The notes: generated from the sequence alone by a model not told the origin. Positions 15,421-25,032 are shown, counted from the stretch's first letter. The stretch is DNA of 34,703 nucleotides from Actinoplanes oryzae (GCF_030757795.1 NZ_JAUQWH010000092.1:1-34703); one strand, 5' to 3'. Translations and numbers: made by a program.

Positions 15421-16130
15421 GCGGCACCTCCGGAGACGGTCACGGGCTCGGCGGCGACGGGGGCGGTGCGGAAGCGGCGCAGGGCGTACACCAGGTCGGG
15501 CCGCACGCGGGCGACGGTGGCGACCGTGGTCGCGGCGATCAGGCCCTCACCGATGCCGATCAGCGTGTGCACGCCGGCCATGGTGCCGGCGATCGTGGCG
15601 AGGGAGAGCTCGGTGGTGCCGCCGAGCCAGTATTCGAACACGAAGCCCTGGGAGGCGAGCACGACCCCGGCGACCGAGGCGATGAACGCCGTGGCGCCCA
15701 CCCCGGCGGGGGTCTTCGGCAGCAACCGCATGAGCAGGGCGACGAGCAGGTAGCCCGCGGCCGTGCCGATGAGGGCCATGTTGGTGATGTTGAGGCCGAG
15801 GGCCGTCAGGCCGCCGTCGGCGAAGAGCAGGCACTGCACGATGAGCACGGTCGCCACGCACAGCGCGCCGACCCAGGGGCCCACGAGCACGACGGCGAGC
15901 GCGCCGCCGAGCAGGTGCCCCGAGACGCCCGGCAGGACCTGGAAGTTGAGCATCTGCACGGCGAAGATGAACGCCGCCACGAGGCCCGCCATCGGGGCGA
16001 GGCGATCGTCCAGGTCCGCGCGCGCCCGCCAGACGCAGACCGCCAGCCCGAGCGCCGCGAACACCGCGAACAGCGCGGAAACCGGCCCGTCCACGATCCC
16101 GTTGGCGATGTGCATCGCCTGTGTGTCCAT
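15417..16130 (-). CDS. cbiM: Cobalt/nickel ECF transporter substrate-binding membrane protein CbiM/NikM
   Basis: This 237-aa protein with about six or seven membrane helices is the metal-specific S-component. It carries MHIANGIVDGP near the N-terminus, GVSGHLLGGALA with a conserved His, and GVHTLIGIGEGLIAA. In the family the free amino end and the following His of the MH start help bind metal. Here the ATG at 16130, well served by GGGAGG, would put five residues (MDTQA) before that MH, while an in-frame ATG at 16115 would give the canonical start. Cobalt and nickel forms cannot be told apart safely from sequence; the upstream Nur-type box favours nickel. Confidence 0.9.
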   Translation of the reverse strand: MDTQAMHIANGIVDGPVSALFAVFAALGLAVCVWRARADLDDRLAPMAGLVAAFIFAVQMLNFQVLPGVSGHLLGGALAVVLVGPWVGALCVATVLIVQCLLFADGGLTALGLNITNMALIGTAAGYLLVALLMRLLPKTPAGVGATAFIASVAGVVLASQGFVFEYWLGGTTELSLATIAGTMAGVHTLIGIGEGLIAATTVATVARVRPDLVYALRRFRTAPVAAEPVTVSGGAA

Positions 16131-16154
16131 CCCGCGCCTCCCTGTTTCCCCGGA

Positions 16155-16192
16155 GCATATGCGTCAGTGGCGCAGTTGCACAGCTGTGGCAA
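16155..16192 (-). promoter_or_regulatory. Nur-box-like operator and promoter of the transporter operon
   Basis: TTGC (16176-16179) and GCAA (16189-16192) are separated by exactly 9 nt, around the palindromic centre CACAGCTGTG. This equals the TTGC-N9-GCAA core of the nickel-responsive Nur box known from Streptomyces. A -10-like CATATG lies on the minus strand near 16156-16161, so the box would cover the -35 region, as expected for a repressor. The match to Nur is an inference from the pattern. Confidence 0.55.
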
Positions 16193-16370
16193 CAACGTCA
16201 CAGCGCCTGGTACGGGAGACGTAGCCCACACACCCCGGTCGATGGGTGATCTTGTCGCCCGGCGGCCGCCCGACGGTCACGACGACGGCCATGTCCCTGG
16301 TTCGCGGCGCCGCGGGTGCCGGACGGGTCGGCGACGTGCCACTTCCCGAGCCGTTCGTCCGGAAACGAAA
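16193..16370. other. Intergenic stretch without recognised gene
   Basis: This lies between the transporter promoter and the upstream terminator. I looked on the minus strand for the B12-box and other conserved parts of a cobalamin riboswitch and saw none. A short open frame (16164-16415, minus) overlaps the operator and terminator and has no recognisable features. Confidence 0.4.
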
Positions 16371-16397
16371 AGCAGGACTGCCGGCGGCAGCCCTGCT
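16371..16397 (-). terminator. Rho-independent terminator of the helix-hairpin-helix gene
   Basis: AGCAGG-a-CTGCC (16371-16382) pairs with GGCAG-c-CCTGCT (16386-16397) across a 3-nt loop, with one mismatch. On the minus strand the stem is followed by TTTTCGTTTCC, a classic U-rich tail. It therefore ends transcription coming from the gene at 16551-17594. Confidence 0.75.
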
Positions 16398-16455
16398 CTC
16401 AGTCGAGGAGCCCAATGCTTCTCGCGGGTGGATCTCGGACGGTGCTACTGGCTTT

Positions 16456-16528
<73 letters not shown>

Positions 16529-16550
16529 CCGAGGCCGGGGCCGGCCGGCC

Positions 16551-17594
16551 TCAGCCGATGGCGGCGAGGGCGCGGGCGCGCTCGGGCCAGGTCGCCAGGC
16601 TCGGGGCGAGGCGCATGCCGGCCGCCGTGATGGCGGCGCGGATGGTGGCCTCGTCCGCGGCACCCAGCTGCTCGTAGGTCGTGATGCCGCCGGCCGCCAG
16701 CGCCATGGCCATCTTCGGGCCGATGCCGGCGATCTTCGTGAGGTCGTCCGGCTCGTGCACCGGGGCCGGCGCCGGGCCGGGCGTGCCCGCCGGGACGGTC
16801 TCGTCGTCGATCGGCGTCGACGCCTGGGCCGGGATCACGATGGTCGGCTCGTTCCCGGGCGCCGTGGAGACGGGCTCGGGCGCGACGGGCTCGGCGGTGA
16901 CGGCCACGGGCTCGGCGGCCACGGCGACCGGCACGGGCTCCGGCTTCGCCTCGCCGATCGGCTCCGGCTCGGCGACGGTCTCGACGGCCACCGGCTCCGG
17001 CTCGGCCACCGGCTCGGCGATCGACGAGGGCTCCGGTACCGGCTCGGCGATCGGCGAGGGCTCGGCCACCGGCTCGGCGGTCTTCTCGGCGGCCGGCGTG
17101 GGCTCGGCGGTCGGGGACTCGGCCGGCGGGATGCGCTCGGTCACGGCCTCGGCGATCGGCTCCTCAGCCGGGGCGGGCGAGGCGGGGACCACGACGGTCG
17201 GCTCGTCCTCGATCGCGGGGGAGGCGGCGGGGGAATCCTCGGCCGCCGGGCGCGGGCCGGGGACCACGGCGGTGACCTCGTCCTCGAGCGCGGTGGCGGA
17301 GGGCGAGGCGGCCTGCGGGTCCGACGAGGTGTGGGAGTCCGGCACGGTGGCCGGGGCCTCGGCGGGGGCGGCCGCAGCGGGTGTCTCGGCCGGCGTGCCG
17401 ATCGACTCGGCCGGGGAGACCGGGGCCTCGGCGGGAACCGAGGCGGGGACCGGGGCGGGAGCCGGGGAGACCGGGGCCTCGGCCGGCGCGGACGGGGTGG
17501 GGGCAGCGGCGGCGGGCTTCTTGCGGCCCCAGATGAACCAGGAGGCGGCCGCGCCGACCACGAGCCCGGCCAGCAGGGATATGACGGTTGACAC
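16551..17594 (-). CDS. Membrane-anchored protein with Pro/Ala/Glu-rich linker and C-terminal helix-hairpin-helix domain
   Basis: This is a 347-aa protein. An N-terminal membrane helix (about 4-23, STVISLLAGLVVGAAASWFIWG) is followed by positive residues (RKK). A very long low-complexity linker (about 25-280) rich in Ala, Pro, Glu and Val follows, then a helix-hairpin-helix domain (about 283-347) with DDLTKIAGIGPKMAMALAAGGITTYEQL. The C-terminal domain resembles those appended to some ribosomal-protein-L21-like and other actinobacterial proteins, and usually binds DNA or mediates protein contacts. It would face the cytoplasm on a flexible tether. GTG 17594 has GGAGG 5 nt upstream. The function is unknown. 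Confidence 0.8.
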   Translation of the reverse strand: MSTVISLLAGLVVGAAASWFIWGRKKPAAAAPTPSAPAEAPVSPAPAPVPASVPAEAPVSPAESIGTPAETPAAAAPAEAPATVPDSHTSSDPQAASPSATALEDEVTAVVPGPRPAAEDSPAASPAIEDEPTVVVPASPAPAEEPIAEAVTERIPPAESPTAEPTPAAEKTAEPVAEPSPIAEPVPEPSSIAEPVAEPEPVAVETVAEPEPIGEAKPEPVPVAVAAEPVAVTAEPVAPEPVSTAPGNEPTIVIPAQASTPIDDETVPAGTPGPAPAPVHEPDDLTKIAGIGPKMAMALAAGGITTYEQLGAADEATIRAAITAAGMRLAPSLATWPERARALAAIG

Positions 17595-17633
17595 GGGAGC
17601 CTCCGGCGGCTTTCGGGTGCGTGATTAGCGCGC

Positions 17634-17639
17634 ATCATA
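17634..17639 (-). promoter_or_regulatory. Candidate -10 element for the helix-hairpin-helix gene
   Basis: On the minus strand TATGAT lies 40 bp before GTG 17594, in an AT-richer patch of the 81-bp intergenic gap. A GTGACA-like -35 is present, but 20 bp away rather than 17. Confidence 0.4.
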
Positions 17640-17675
17640 GAAGAGAGCCGCTGCGCCCCTGTCACGAACCGCCGG

Positions 17676-20033
17676 TCAGCGCGTCAGGGCGCCCCGGGCG
17701 GCGGTCGCGAGGAAGTCCGGTTCGGCCACGGGACGGCCGAAATGGTAGCCCTGCGCCAGGCGGTAACCGAGGCGGTGCAGTTCCGCGGCCTGCTCGGCGG
17801 TCTCGACGCCCTCGGCCACGGCCTGCAGTCCCAGGCCGTTGCTGACCTGGATGAGGGCGGTGGCGATCACCGCGTGCCGACCCGCCATCGTGATCGAGTC
17901 GACGAACGACTTGTCGACCTTGAGGATGTCGACCGGGACGGTCTGCAGCAGGCCGAGCGACGAGTGGCCCGTGCCGAAGTCGTCGAGGGCGATCTTGACG
18001 CCCAGCTCGTGCAGGTCCTTGACGGCCTGGACGGTCTGGCCGCCGCCGAAGACGGCGGTCTCCGTGACCTCGACGGTCAGCTGGGCGGCGCCCAGGCCGG
18101 TCCAGGCCAGGGTCTCGGCGACCACGCCGGCGAAGCCCGGCTCGGCGAGCTGCCGGGCGGACACGTTGACGGACATCCGCTCGGGTGCGGCGTCGCCCAG
18201 GGTGTTGCGCCAGGAGACGGCCTGGGAGCAGGCGGTACGCAGGATCCACTCGCCGAGCTCGACGATGAGCCCGTTGCTCTCGGCCACCGGGATGAACTCG
18301 GCCGGGCTGACGAGGCCGCGCACCGGGTGCCGCCAGCGGACGAGCGCCTCCACGGACACCACCCGCCCGTCGGGCAGGGACACGATCGGCTGGTAGACGA
18401 CCTGGAACTGGCCGGTGTCCAGCGCGGTCCGGATCTCGGCGCCCAGCTTCGCCTCCTCGCCCGCCGACCGGTCGAGATCGGCCGAGTAGGCGCGGTGCCG
18501 GGCGCCGCCGGCCTCCTTCGCGGCGTACATGGCGAGATCGGCGCGGCGCAGCAGCTCGCCGGGGTCGGTGAGGCCGGCGCCGTCGGCGCTGCCGATGCTG
18601 GCGGAGACGAGCAGCTCGTGCCCGTCCGCCTCGATCGGCAGGCGCAGCGCGGCCGCCATGCGCTCGGCGATCCCGGCCATGGCCTCGGGCGACGCGTCCG
18701 GCACGAGCACGGCGAACTCGTCACCGCCCAGCCGCGCCACCAGACTCTCGTCCTCCAGAGCGGCGGCGACCGGAACGGCCCCGGAAGACGCGGACGACAC
18801 GGAAGAGGCCGAAGGCAGGGAAACGGAAGAGGCCGAAGGCAGGGAAGAGGCCGAGGGCAGGGAGGACGCGGACGACACGGAGGCTGCCAGCCGCCGTGCG
18901 ACGACCTCGAGGAGCCGGTCACCGACGGCGTGCCCCAGCCGGTCGTTGACGTCCTTGAAGCCGTTGAGGTCCAGCACCGCCACCTGCGGCCGCGCCCCGG
19001 CGGCGACGGCACCGGCGAGGCGTTCCTCGAAGACGCGGCGGTTGGGCAGGCAGGTGAGCGTGTCGCGCAGGGCCAGGTCCTCGAGCTGGCGGGCCTGCCG
19101 CTGCACCTGGGAGACGAACCCGGCGAGCCTGCCCATGACCAGCACGACCAGCAGCGTCGAGCCGACCCCGACGGCAATCGTGTCCAGGTGGCCGGGGTCG
19201 CGGCCCGCCTCGAGGAAGAGGACCGCGGGGACCAGCATCGTGGCGGTCGCGGGCAGGATGAGCCGGCGGGCGCCGGTGCGCTCCGGCGAGTGGGGCGGGA
19301 CGGCGGACGACGGGTGCAGCGCGGCGCCGGCCCAGCACACGTAGGTGAAGACGAAGACGGCGTACGCCCAGGGGATCGCCCACGCCATCGACGCGGGTGC
19401 CAATCCGGTGACCAGGTTGCCGAGCAGCGTGGCGACGCAGCCCGCGGCGAGCAGCCAGCCGCTGGGGCCGCTGTGCCGGGTGTGCGTGACGATCGGGCCG
19501 AGGGCGGCGATGAGGATCACGCTGATCGTCAGGTAGCCCATCGTGACCAGGCGCAGCGGCACCGGCTGGCTGCTGTCGCCGGCGATCGGCCCCACGACGA
19601 GCACCCAGTAGACCAGGCCCAGCCCGATGAAGGTGACCGCCGCGTCGATGATGCGGCCGGCGCTCGGGCGGCGGCCGCGGCCCAGGCGGAAGAGGGCGAC
19701 GGCGAAGAAGGGGTACGCCGCCAGGTAGCACACGTCGGCCCAGGACGGGAAGGTCAGGCGGCCGGCGAGCTGGTTGAGCGCGTAGACCAGGTCGCCGGAG
19801 GCCCACGTCAGCTGCCCGGCCGCGAAGACGAGCCAGGCGAAGGGGTCGGGCGGCCGGTTGCGGCGCACCCCGGCGAGGGTCAGCACGGCGGCCAGCAAGC
19901 CGGTCGCCGCGGACAGCAGCGGCGCACCGGCCCCGGGCAGCCGCGTGTAGCCGACGCAGGCGAGAATGCCGAGCACCGGCCAGATCCACCAGCACCGGTC
20001 GGCGAGTCTCAGCACATTCCGACGGATCGGCAC
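17676..20033 (-). CDS. Membrane GGDEF-EAL cyclic-di-GMP turnover protein
   Basis: This protein is about 785 aa. The N-terminal half is a membrane sensor of eight to ten helices containing FPSWADVCYLAAYP, similar to the GGDEF protein at 25080. A short coiled segment leads to a GGDEF domain (GGDEF 436-440 in RLGGDEFAVL) without an RxxD inhibitory site, then an EAL domain (E562-A-L) with DDFGTGHSSL, KVDKSFV and EGVETAEQ. Both synthesis and hydrolysis of c-di-GMP look possible. A Ser/Leu/Pro repeat insert splits the GGDEF domain upstream of its signature. GTG 20033 is chosen as start because it sits just before the membrane domain; ATG 20123 would add 30 residues and overlap the divergent promoter region. 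Confidence 0.85.
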   Translation of the reverse strand: MPIRRNVLRLADRCWWIWPVLGILACVGYTRLPGAGAPLLSAATGLLAAVLTLAGVRRNRPPDPFAWLVFAAGQLTWASGDLVYALNQLAGRLTFPSWADVCYLAAYPFFAVALFRLGRGRRPSAGRIIDAAVTFIGLGLVYWVLVVGPIAGDSSQPVPLRLVTMGYLTISVILIAALGPIVTHTRHSGPSGWLLAAGCVATLLGNLVTGLAPASMAWAIPWAYAVFVFTYVCWAGAALHPSSAVPPHSPERTGARRLILPATATMLVPAVLFLEAGRDPGHLDTIAVGVGSTLLVVLVMGRLAGFVSQVQRQARQLEDLALRDTLTCLPNRRVFEERLAGAVAAGARPQVAVLDLNGFKDVNDRLGHAVGDRLLEVVARRLAASVSSASSLPSASSLPSASSVSLPSASSVSSASSGAVPVAAALEDESLVARLGGDEFAVLVPDASPEAMAGIAERMAAALRLPIEADGHELLVSASIGSADGAGLTDPGELLRRADLAMYAAKEAGGARHRAYSADLDRSAGEEAKLGAEIRTALDTGQFQVVYQPIVSLPDGRVVSVEALVRWRHPVRGLVSPAEFIPVAESNGLIVELGEWILRTACSQAVSWRNTLGDAAPERMSVNVSARQLAEPGFAGVVAETLAWTGLGAAQLTVEVTETAVFGGGQTVQAVKDLHELGVKIALDDFGTGHSSLGLLQTVPVDILKVDKSFVDSITMAGRHAVIATALIQVSNGLGLQAVAEGVETAEQAAELHRLGYRLAQGYHFGRPVAEPDFLATAARGALTR
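18788..18885 (-). repeat. In-frame repeats inside the GGDEF domain
   Basis: Three copies of GAAGAGGCCGAAGGCAGGGA-like units (plus strand) are framed by two copies of GACGCGGACGACACGGA (18788-18804 and 18865-18881). They encode a Ser-rich S-A-S-S-L-P-type stretch of about 30 residues. Confidence 0.85.
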
Positions 20034-20180
20034 CCGGGGCGCGTACCTGAGCAGATCTTGACCCGGGGTTGAGCGTGCGCTGAGGTGGCGCGTCCCCGCT
20101 GCCCGTCGCGCGCGCGGAGGCATGGATACTCATGCACCGGCGCGGCTGGCGCGCCCCGCCCGTCGCCTGGAGGTCCTCGC

Positions 20181-21743
<1,563 letters not shown>

Positions 21744-21767
21744 GGTTCCGCTCCGCCCCGGGCCGAG

Positions 21768-22010
21768 GTGACCGCCGCGGACTACTACCGGGACGATGCC
21801 CGCTTCTCGGCGGCGACCAGCGGCGCCCGCGTGGAGCTCGGCCGGGAGACGGCCGCGCGGACCGGGCCGGAGCGGCTGCCGGACGCGGCGGTGGAGCTGT
21901 GCGCCCGCGAGCCGGCCGGCCGGATTGTCGCCACCCGGCACGGGGACGCGATGCTGCTCGGCGACTTCCTCGCCACCGCGACCCGGACGGGCCCTCACCG
22001 CGCGGCTCCG
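21768..22010 (+). pseudogene. Possible gene remnant after the histidine kinase
   Basis: A GTG-started frame 24 bp after the kinase stop encodes ADYYRDDARFSAATSG...CAREPAGRIVATRHGDAMLLGDFLATATR, which has normal composition for about 75 codons. It then runs into palindromic GC sequence and the 3' end of lysS without its own stop before 22202. It may be the stump of a truncated gene or a fortuitous frame. I do not recognise the family. Confidence 0.3.
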
Positions 22011-22056
22011 TGGCCGCGCGGCTTCCCGGCCGCGCGGTCAGGAAGCCGCGCGGTGA
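21995..22056. terminator. Strong alternative hairpins between convergent genes
   Basis: CCGCGCGGCTTCC (22014-22026) pairs perfectly with GGAAGCCGCGCGG (22041-22053), 13 bp. TCACCGCGCGGCT (21995-22007) can pair instead with AGCCGCGCGGTGA (22044-22056), also 13 bp. Four CCGCGCGG copies cluster here. The position, before the lysS stop and after the plus-strand genes, fits a bidirectional terminator. Confidence 0.65.
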
Positions 22057-22071
22057 CGGCTCCCGGCGGGC

Positions 22072-23847
22072 TCAGGCGCCGATCAGGGTGCGGATGCGGT
22101 TCGCGCCCACGGCGAGCAGGAGGGTGGGCAGGCGCGGGCCGGTCTCCTTGCCGATCAGCAGGCGGTAGATCAGCACGAAGAAGGCGCGCTGGGCCACCTT
22201 GAGCTCCTGCGTCGGCTTGGTGTCCGCGGGCAGGCCCGCCATCGTCTTGGGCACGCCGTAGACGAGGGTGGTCAGGCCGTCGAGCGACCAGTTGGCGTCC
22301 AGGCCCGCGGCGAGCAGGCGCAGGGACTCGCGCTGCTGGTCGTCGAGCGACTCCAGCAGCTCCTTGTCCGGCTCGGTGCGCACCTGGGTGCGGGCCTCCG
22401 GGGCCAGCTGGGTGAGGACCCAGGTCTGGGCCTTGGCGAGCCGCGGGCGCACCTCGGCCAGGTCGCCGACCGGCCGCTCCGGGTCGATGTCGCGCAGGAT
22501 GCGCAGGGTCTGCTCGTCGTGGCCGGTGGTGATGTCGACGATCGAGGCGAGCGTGCGGTAGGAGATCGGCACCGGGGTCAGCGGCAGCGTGGTCGTGGCG
22601 GTGCGCACGGCGCGGTCGTGGGCGGCCTCGTCGGCGGGCGCGGCGGTGCCGGCGGCGATCTTGGCCGTGAGGGCGTCCCACTCGTCGTAGAGGCGCTGGA
22701 TCTCGGCGTCGAAGGCGATCTTGAAGGACTGGTTGGGCCGGCGCCGGGCGTACATCCAGCGCAGCAGCGGCGCCTCCATGATGGCGAGGGCGTCCGCGGG
22801 GGTCGGGACCGCGCCGCGGGAGCTGGACATCTTGGCCATGCCGCTGATGCCGACGAAGGCGTACATCGGGCCGATGGGCTGCTCGCCGCCGAAGACCTCG
22901 GTGACGATCTGCCCGCCGACCACGAAGGAGGAGCCGGGGGAGGAGTGGTCGACGCCGGAGGGCTCGAAGTGCACCCCCTCGTAGGCCCAGCGCATCGGCC
23001 AGTCGACCTTCCAGACCAGCTTGCCCCGGTTGAACTCGCTGAGCAGCACGGTCTCGGTGAAGCCGTCGAGCGTGCAGACGTACGTCAGCGCCGTGGTCTC
23101 GTCGTCGTAGGCCGTGACCGTGGTCAGGTCCTTGCCGCACTCGCCGCAGTAGGGCTTGTAGGGGTAGTAGTCCTGGCCCGCGCCGCCGTCGTCCTCGGCG
23201 GCCGCGCCGGAGCCCTCGGCGGCCTCGGCAGCCGCGGCGGCCTCGTCCTCGTCGAGCTTCTGGCCCTGCTTGCCGCGCCCCTTGGCCGCCGGCGCGGCGT
23301 CCGAGCCGGCGGCGGGACGGCCCTTGGTGCGGTAACGGTCGAGGACCGCGTCGATCCGGGCGCGCTCGCGCATGGCCAGCAGGATCTGGTCACGGTAGGC
23401 GCCCGACGTGTACATCTCGGTCTGGCTGATGCCCCGGTAGTCGACGCCGAGCTCGGCCAGCGAGTCGATCATCGCGGCCTTGAAGTGCTCGGCCCAGTTG
23501 GGGAAGCGGCTGCCGGGCGGGGCGGGCACGGCGGTCAGCGGCTTGCCGATGTGCTCGGCCCACGACGGGTCGATGCCAGCGGGCACCTTGCGGAAGCGGT
23601 CGTAGTCGTCCCACGAGATGAGGTGGACGACCTCGTGCCCGCGCCGGCGGATCTCGTCCGCGACCAGGTGCGGCGTCATCACCTCACGCAGGTTGCCCAG
23701 GTGCACCGGCCCCGACGGGCTCAGCCCGGAGGCGCACACCACGGGCTTGCCCGGCGAGCGCCGCTCGGCCTCGGCGATCACCTCGTCGGCGAACCGGCTC
23801 ACCCAGTCGACGGGTCCTGCGTTTTCTGCCACGGTCTCCCACTCCAT
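22072..23847 (-). CDS. lysS: Class I lysyl-tRNA synthetase
   Basis: This enzyme charges tRNA-Lys. At about 591 aa it is of the archaeal-type class I form, not the usual bacterial class II form. It has the HIGH-like HLGN at 49-52 in SGLSPSGPVHLGNLRE, ISWDDYDRFRKVP, a zinc-type CGEC pair (YCGECGK), VGGQIVTEVFGG and the AKMSSSRG loop for ATP binding. An acidic/Ala-rich insertion of about 50 residues (GRPAAGSDAAP... to ...EDDGGAGQDYYPYKPY) lies in the catalytic-domain insert. Start ATG 23847 has GAGG 5 nt upstream; ATG 23865 is an alternative. Class I LysRS is known in several actinomycetes, sometimes beside class II. Confidence 0.93.
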   Translation of the reverse strand: MEWETVAENAGPVDWVSRFADEVIAEAERRSPGKPVVCASGLSPSGPVHLGNLREVMTPHLVADEIRRRGHEVVHLISWDDYDRFRKVPAGIDPSWAEHIGKPLTAVPAPPGSRFPNWAEHFKAAMIDSLAELGVDYRGISQTEMYTSGAYRDQILLAMRERARIDAVLDRYRTKGRPAAGSDAAPAAKGRGKQGQKLDEDEAAAAAEAAEGSGAAAEDDGGAGQDYYPYKPYCGECGKDLTTVTAYDDETTALTYVCTLDGFTETVLLSEFNRGKLVWKVDWPMRWAYEGVHFEPSGVDHSSPGSSFVVGGQIVTEVFGGEQPIGPMYAFVGISGMAKMSSSRGAVPTPADALAIMEAPLLRWMYARRRPNQSFKIAFDAEIQRLYDEWDALTAKIAAGTAAPADEAAHDRAVRTATTTLPLTPVPISYRTLASIVDITTGHDEQTLRILRDIDPERPVGDLAEVRPRLAKAQTWVLTQLAPEARTQVRTEPDKELLESLDDQQRESLRLLAAGLDANWSLDGLTTLVYGVPKTMAGLPADTKPTQELKVAQRAFFVLIYRLLIGKETGPRLPTLLLAVGANRIRTLIGA

Positions 23848-24105
23848 CTCGTCCTCGCCGCCCATTTTCCCGGATCGCGGCGCATCGCCCCGCACCGCCC
23901 CTGCCCGCCGGGCGCCGCACGCGATGCTACGGACGCCGGGACGGAGGCCGCACGCGATATGCCGGGGGCCACCCGGCCCGGAGCAGGCGCAGGCCGGCGG
24001 GGCTGACAGCGATGCCATACCGCCGGGTGACCGGGCGCGGCGGGATTACCAGGATCGTCACGGGCGCGTCATCGTATTGACACACCTCAATGAAAGGCCC
24101 CGCGG
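23848..24105. other. Divergent intergenic region lysS / polyester hydrolase
   Basis: About 250 bp are shared by two divergent genes. GAAAGG (24092-24097) is a plausible ribosome binding site for ATG 24106. TTGACA at 24077 is too near the start to be its -35. I could not assign promoters with confidence. Confidence 0.4.
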
Positions 24106-24981
24106 ATGTCCTCACGAGTGACCCGTGTCCTGCGCGCCTCGATCGTCGGCGCGACCGCCCTCGCCGCCGCCGTCGCCGCCGGTCCCGCACCGGCGCAGGC
24201 CGCCAACCCGTACGAGCGCGGCCCCGCCCCGACCACCAGCAGCATCGAAGCGTCCCAAGGCCCCTTCGCGACCGCCACCGTCACCGTCGCGCGCTCGGCC
24301 GTCTCCGGCTTCGGCGGCGGCACGATCTACTACCCGACCAGCACCGCCGCGGGGACGTTCGGCGCGGTCGCCATCTCCCCGGGCTTCACCTCCTCGCAGT
24401 CGGCCGTGTCGTGGCTCGGCCCGCGGCTGGCGTCCCAGGGCTTCGTCGTCATCACGATCGACACGCTCAGCACCCTCGACTCCCCGGACAGCCGCGGCAC
24501 CCAGCTGCTCGCGGCGCTGGACTACCTCACCGGCAGCAGCTCGGTGCGGACCCGGATCGACGCCACGCGCCTCGGCGTCATGGGCCACTCGATGGGCGGC
24601 GGGGGCAGCCTGGCGGCGTCGCGGACCCGGCCGGCCCTGCAGGCGGCGGTGCCGCTCACGCCGTACCACACGACCAAGAGCTGGACCACCGACCGCGTCC
24701 CGACGCTGATCATCGGCGCGGAGAACGACACGGTCGCGCCGGTCGCCTCGCACTCCGAGCCGTTCTACACGAGCCTGCCCGCGACCTCGGACAAGGCCTA
24801 CCTCGAGCTGAACAACGCGTCCCACTCGGCGCCCACGTCCACCAACGTCACGGTGGCGAAGTACAGCATCTCGTGGCTCAAGCGCTTCATCGACAACGAC
24901 ACCCGCTACGAGCAGTTCCTGTGCCCGGCGCCCTCGGGCTCGGCGATCCAGGAGTACCGGGACACCTGCCCGCACTCCTGA
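24106..24981 (+). CDS. Secreted cutinase / PETase-family polyester hydrolase
   Basis: This 291-aa enzyme has a Sec signal peptide (cleavage near AQA-ANP, about residue 32) and begins its mature part with ANPYERGPAPT, as in Thermobifida cutinases. The catalytic triad is S162 (GHSMGGGG), D208 (GAENDTVAP) and H240 (NASHSAP). LKRFIDNDTRYEQFLCP and the final DTCP give the family's C-terminal disulfide. These enzymes hydrolyse cutin and synthetic polyesters outside the cell. Differences from typical actinobacterial cutinases are F94 in the oxyanion SPGFT (usually Tyr), Y187 in LTPYH (usually Trp) and S241 after the catalytic His (usually Phe). Triacylglycerol lipase activity is also possible. Confidence 0.92.
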   Translation: MSSRVTRVLRASIVGATALAAAVAAGPAPAQAANPYERGPAPTTSSIEASQGPFATATVTVARSAVSGFGGGTIYYPTSTAAGTFGAVAISPGFTSSQSAVSWLGPRLASQGFVVITIDTLSTLDSPDSRGTQLLAALDYLTGSSSVRTRIDATRLGVMGHSMGGGGSLAASRTRPALQAAVPLTPYHTTKSWTTDRVPTLIIGAENDTVAPVASHSEPFYTSLPATSDKAYLELNNASHSAPTSTNVTVAKYSISWLKRFIDNDTRYEQFLCPAPSGSAIQEYRDTCPHS

Positions 24982-25024
24982 CCAGCTGCAACGCACCTGC
25001 CCGCGCTCCTGGCGAGCTGCAACG
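24963..25024 (+). repeat. 31-bp tandem duplication at the hydrolase 3' end
   Basis: Two adjacent 31-bp copies (24963-24993 and 24994-25024), differing at about four positions, begin CACCTGCCCGC and end CAGCTGCAACG or GAGCTGCAACG. The first copy contains the stop codon of the hydrolase. Confidence 0.85.
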
Positions 25025-25032
25025 CACCGGCA

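Noticed and set aside
16193..16370. Cobalamin riboswitch upstream of cbiM
   Set aside because: The transporter type suggests one, but the conserved B12-box and core segments are not found on the minus strand. A Nur-type box is present instead.
16164..16415. Small minus-strand frame upstream of cbiM
   Set aside because: It spans the terminator and the operator, has no ribosome binding site, and its peptide has no recognisable feature.
24077..24082. TTGACA as -35 of the polyester hydrolase
   Set aside because: It lies only 24 bp before the start codon; a -10 at 17 bp spacing would overlap the coding start without a credible sequence.
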